Part shown: positions 7,336 to 9,359 of the stretch, in pieces
Layout: every line of letters begins with the position of its first letter
Position numbering within the stretch: the first letter of the stretch is position 1
Origin: Bacteroidales bacterium
Lineage (GTDB): Bacteria > Bacteroidota > Bacteroidia > Bacteroidales > VadinHA17
Direction: 5' to 3'
Length of the DNA: 9,359 nt
NCBI GenBank assembly: GCA_027451265.1
Contig: DAIDJT010000089.1
Location: 1-9,359 of the forward strand
The notes under the pieces: model-generated
The model's database searches: none
The model's input: only the letters and a program-made list of their open reading frames with translations
What the model was told of the DNA's origin: nothing
Program-made: the position numbers and the translations under genes

Positions 7336-7947
7336 ATGAAGAGAGTGGTTTTCATCCTGCTCGCGGGGTTTCTTGGAATGGCCGTTGACGGACAGACGCG
7401 TGACACTGTTCCGGCAGATACCGTCATGTCACCGCTTCATATACTTAAGACTGCCACCTATGACGGGCAGACATATCCGCTTGTTGAGCTGAAGGAGATA
7501 ACCGTTTTCGGAAGGATGCCAAGGGGAGTCAGGTTTGACTACCGGCGGCATGCCCGGCTTGTTTATAATGTCCGCCGTGTGTATCCGTATGCCCTTATTG
7601 TCAGGGATGAGTTCGGACGTATCAACAGGCTGCTTGAAACACTGCCCACTGAGCGGGCCAGGCGTGATTTTCTTCAGTCTTACGAGAAAGACCTGCTTGC
7701 CCGGTATGAGGGTGACATGAGAAAGCTTACATTCACCCAGGGCAAGATACTGATAAAGCTTATAGACAGGGAGACGCAGAATACGTCATACGATCTCATC
7801 AGGCAGTACAGGGGAAAGTTCTCAGCCACCTTCTGGCAGGGTGTGGCGCGCATCTTTGGTGCCAACCTTAAGTCAGACTATGATGCCAATGGTGACGACT
7901 ATCTCATTGAGCAGGTTGTCAGGGAGATAGAGGCCGGGAGGTTATGA
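7336..7947 (+). CDS. Exported DUF4294 domain protein
   Basis: A 203-residue protein of a family I know only from Bacteroidota and without a known function. Residues 1-20 form a Sec signal peptide (MKRVVFILLAGFLGMAVDGQ), so the protein is periplasmic or outer-surface. Typical DUF4294 features are the early VELKEITVFGR strand, the basic YRRHARLVYNVRRVYPYA segment, a helical charged middle with LPTERARRDFLQSYEKDL, KLTFTQGKILIKLIDRETQ, and the family ending with LKSDYDANGDDYLIEQVV. The ATG at 7336 is preferred over an in-frame TTG at 7324, which belongs to a TAAATTTG promoter box; the ATG start also gives a clean signal peptide preceded by CAGGGA. It diverges from the DUF3267 gene with a 104-base shared upstream region and converges on elbB. 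Confidence 0.88.
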   Translation: MKRVVFILLAGFLGMAVDGQTRDTVPADTVMSPLHILKTATYDGQTYPLVELKEITVFGRMPRGVRFDYRRHARLVYNVRRVYPYALIVRDEFGRINRLLETLPTERARRDFLQSYEKDLLARYEGDMRKLTFTQGKILIKLIDRETQNTSYDLIRQYRGKFSATFWQGVARIFGANLKSDYDANGDDYLIEQVVREIEAGRL

Positions 7948-8020
7948 CGGCCAAATACCGGCCGGTTCATGTGGAGATTGTTTTATTCTTTTCTGCCGGC
8001 TAGTTCAATAGTAATTAAAG

Positions 8021-8677
8021 TTATGCTTTTTTACCGGTCAGTTCAATCAGTGCCTTTACCACTGCTTCAGCATCCTGGGCTATTTCAGAGATTGTGGCGT
8101 TGAGCATATAGCATGGTGCCGTGACTATGAGGTTTTTTCTGTCGATGCTCACCTCCCCATGTTGTCGGTTTTCGTGTATCCCGCCCAGTTTGATTATATC
8201 AGCTGCAGTTTTCCTGTCATTTCCTATTGTTACAGTCACGTTGCCGAGTACCTTGGCGATGAGCACCGGAGAGATGCAGAGTGCACCTATTGGTTTGCCC
8301 GCTGCATGGGTTTCTCTGATTGCCTTTTCAACCACCCTGTCAACATGGCAGTCAGGGCCGTCGAAGGCGTAGGTGCAGAGGTTTTTTGCCACGCCGAAAC
8401 CTCCCGGGAAGATGATAGCGTCAAACTCAGAGGGTCTGTAATCGGTAAGCGGGCTGATTTTTCCCCTGGCTATGCGGGCTGCTTCGGTGAGCACGTTGCG
8501 TGACTCATTCATTTCTTCTCCGGTAATGTGGTTGAGTACATGGTGCTGAGCCACATTCGGGGCGAAGATATGATAAGTGCCTCCGTTTTTGTCAACAGCA
8601 TACATGGTCATCACGGCCTCATGGATCTCGGCTCCGTCCCGGACGCCGCAACCGGCAAGTACTACAGCTGCTTTCAT
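8021..8677 (-). CDS. elbB: ElbB, DJ-1/PfpI-superfamily glyoxalase-like protein
   Basis: A 218-residue cytoplasmic protein of the class I glutamine amidotransferase-like fold. It aligns over its full length, from memory, with E. coli ElbB (217 residues): VVLAGCGVRDGAEIHEAV at the N-terminus with Glu17 at the DJ-1 glutamate position, HITGEEMNESRNVLTEAARI, FPGGFGVAKNL, the nucleophile elbow IGALCISP with Cys134, VTIGNDRKTA, and the final VTAPCYMLNATISEIA. ElbB has been linked to isoprenoid biosynthesis in older literature and shown to have glyoxalase III-type activity on small aldehydes; which activity matters in this organism is unknown. The gene stands alone, convergent with DUF4294, with a 73-base gap. 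Its upstream gap contains a TTCCGGT/ACCGGAA inverted repeat 17 bases from the start codon but no exact -7 box on this strand. Confidence 0.93.
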   Translation of the reverse strand: MKAAVVLAGCGVRDGAEIHEAVMTMYAVDKNGGTYHIFAPNVAQHHVLNHITGEEMNESRNVLTEAARIARGKISPLTDYRPSEFDAIIFPGGFGVAKNLCTYAFDGPDCHVDRVVEKAIRETHAAGKPIGALCISPVLIAKVLGNVTVTIGNDRKTAADIIKLGGIHENRQHGEVSIDRKNLIVTAPCYMLNATISEIAQDAEAVVKALIELTGKKA

Positions 8678-8694
8678 ACAATGGTCATTGGGTT

Positions 8695-8724
8695 TTCCGG
8701 TAATAAAGTTAAGAAAAACCGGAA
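8695..8724. repeat. Inverted repeat TTCCGGT-N16-ACCGGAA upstream of elbB
   Basis: Perfect 7-base arms at 8695-8701 and 8718-8724 flank a 16-base AT-rich spacer. The near arm is 17 bases from the elbB start codon. The two arms are 23 bases apart from start to start, about two DNA turns, which would suit a dimeric regulator, but chance is a real alternative for arms of this length. Confidence 0.3.
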
Positions 8725-8854
8725 TGCTCTGGTCGTCCTTTATATTGGTACAGAATTAAATATTATCGGGTTAGTTGAAGTAATAAGATGTGTAAAAAAT
8801 ACACTAAAAAGAAATATATGTGGAAATATATTCAAATAGAAGGCCTCCGTGATT

Positions 8855-8871
8855 AATATTTTATAAATATT
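8855..8871. repeat. AT-only palindrome (AATATTT-TAT-AAATATT), possible operator
   Basis: Perfect 7-base arms with a 3-base centre, ending three bases before the TATTTTTG box at 8875-8882. It occupies the space where the promoter spacer and -33 element would be, so a protein bound there would compete with or recruit RNA polymerase. Being AT-only within an AT-rich stretch, it may have arisen by chance. Confidence 0.3.
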
Positions 8872-8874
8872 CAT

Positions 8875-8882
8875 TATTTTTG
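8875..8882 (+). promoter_or_regulatory. Candidate -7 box (TATTTTTG) for the SusC-like gene
   Basis: Exact TAnnTTTG match, identical to the box before the GH2 gene. It would give a leader of about 90-95 bases before the ATG at 8982. There is no TTTG at the -33 position, which may mean the promoter needs an activator, or that this box is fortuitous in AT-rich DNA. Confidence 0.35.
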
Positions 8883-8906
8883 ACGATTCCAGATTCAACG
8901 GGGGGC

Positions 8907-8966
8907 ATGCAGATAGCGTATTTCCTGATTTACCTGGTTACTTTAATTCTTAACTCTTTTGTTTAA
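8907..8966 (+). CDS. Possible 19-residue hydrophobic micro-ORF in the SusC-like leader
   Basis: ATG at 8907 follows a run of six G (8900-8905) and reads 19 codons to TAA at 8964-8966, ending 15 bases before the SusC-like ATG and in the same frame, separated from it by TAA and TGA. The product, MQIAYFLIYLVTLILNSFV, would be one membrane-spanning helix. The strand is T-rich, which by itself favours hydrophobic codons, so this may not be translated. Confidence 0.15.
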   Translation: MQIAYFLIYLVTLILNSFV

Positions 8967-8981
8967 CTAAAACTCTGATCT

Positions 8982-9359
8982 ATGAACAAACTGAAGCTAG
9001 TCATTGCTTTATTTGTGTTTTCAGGTTTTTCAGTTCTGATGGCACAAACGGTGACAATCAGGGGTACTGTTACTTCAAGTGATGACGGATCACCGATCCC
9101 GAGCGCCTCAGTAACAGTTCCGGGTACAACGCTCGGCAGCCTGACGGATGGTGCCGGGAAATATTCCATTACTGTGCCTGTTTCTGCTACAAAAATCATT
9201 TTCACTTTTGTCGGCATGAAGACAGTAACCGAAGAAATCGGCGCCAGGACAACAATTGATGTTGCAATGGTAACCGACATGCTTGGTCTTGATGAAGTGG
9301 TGGTGACAGCACTTGGCATAACCAGGGAAAAGAAGGCCCTTGGGTATGCAGTTCAGGAA
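8982..9359 (+). CDS. SusC/RagA-type TonB-dependent outer membrane transporter, 5' part (continues past window)
   Basis: The first 126 codons are open to the last base of the window. Residues 1-21 are a Sec signal peptide with cleavage likely at MA-Q22. Residues 23-100 form the carboxypeptidase-regulatory-like beta-sandwich that precedes the plug in SusC proteins (VTIRGTVTSSDDGSPIPSAS, then GTTLGSLTDGAGKYSI and FVGMKT). Residues 104-126 have the SusC-type TonB-box region: DEVVVTALGITREKKALGY. Such proteins are normally about 1000 residues and import glycans or peptides across the outer membrane together with a SusD-like lipoprotein encoded next to them. The start is set by the signal peptide at the ATG at 8982. 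The gene probably opens an uptake locus to the right; its substrate cannot be told from this part. The preceding 300 bases hold possible regulatory sites. Confidence 0.93.
   Translation, partial: MNKLKLVIALFVFSGFSVLMAQTVTIRGTVTSSDDGSPIPSASVTVPGTTLGSLTDGAGKYSITVPVSATKIIFTFVGMKTVTEEIGARTTIDVAMVTDMLGLDEVVVTALGITREKKALGYAVQE

Larger units (their letters stand above)
8678..8981. other. AT-rich 304-base gene-free stretch between divergent elbB and SusC-like genes
   Basis: This is the only gap above 300 bases. Bases 8740-8880 are clearly more AT-rich than the genes. The part next to elbB (8695-8724) has an inverted repeat. The part towards the SusC-like gene has a short AT palindrome (8855-8871), a -7 box (8875-8882), a run of six G (8900-8905) and a 19-codon open frame (8907-8966). 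Longer open frames running into this area from the elbB side are antisense shadows of elbB. No RNA gene was recognised. Confidence 0.7.

Noticed and set aside
7957..7966. Perfect 10-base palindrome ACCGGCCGGT between the DUF4294 and elbB stops, with a T-rich stretch about 13 bases later
   Set aside because: It has no loop, so it cannot form a stable hairpin by itself, and the possible partner CCGGC at 7996-8000 is distant. It is too weak to call a terminator.
8963..9319. 118-codon frame on the minus strand across the SusC-like gene
   Set aside because: The plus strand carries an unmistakable signal peptide, regulatory-like domain and TonB-box region, so the minus-strand frame is a shadow.

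Overview
The window looks like a chromosomal segment of a Bacteroidota bacterium, probably a free-living or gut-type Bacteroidales/Marinilabiliales relative. The evidence is the start of a SusC/RagA-type TonB-dependent transporter gene at the right edge, a DUF4294 protein (a Bacteroidota family), a LacZ-type GH2 enzyme carried as a lipoprotein, weak Shine-Dalgarno signals, and several exact TAnnTTTG sequences, the -7 box of this phylum, in front of genes.

Layout, left to right. Bases 2-511 (+) hold the 3' part of mobA (molybdopterin-cofactor guanylyltransferase). After a 45-base gap containing a TAnnTTTG box comes a complete 1078-residue GH2 beta-galactosidase lipoprotein (557-3793, +). It converges on a minus-strand group; the gap between them carries an imperfect hairpin (3847-3877). 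In transcription order the minus-strand group is a DUF3267 membrane protein with an HExxH motif (7231-6566), a POT-like MFS transporter (6533-5091) and an exported PHP-domain metallo-phosphoesterase (4972-3893). The DUF3267 and transporter genes are 32 bases apart. The transporter and PHP genes are separated by 118 bases made almost wholly of two different heptanucleotide repeats. A DUF4294 gene (7336-7947, +) diverges from the group. It is followed by a convergent elbB (8677-8021, -), then a 304-base AT-rich gene-free stretch, then the first 126 codons of the SusC-like gene (8982 to the window end).

How the genes fit together. The GH2 enzyme would release terminal beta-galactosyl residues outside the cytoplasm. 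The SusC-like gene probably opens a nutrient-uptake locus outside the window, but nothing here links it to the GH2 gene. The three minus-strand genes could form one transcription unit from a -7 box at 7245-7238, pairing an exported hydrolase with a transporter; that is inference from order and spacing. MobA and ElbB are housekeeping-type proteins.

I see no CRISPR array, phage, insertion sequence, tRNA or rRNA, and no clear sign of an undescribed multi-gene system. The most unusual items are the twin -7 boxes that lie almost on the start codons of two divergent genes, the paired heptamer arrays, one of which contains the transporter stop codon, and the palindrome plus -7 box in front of the SusC-like gene.
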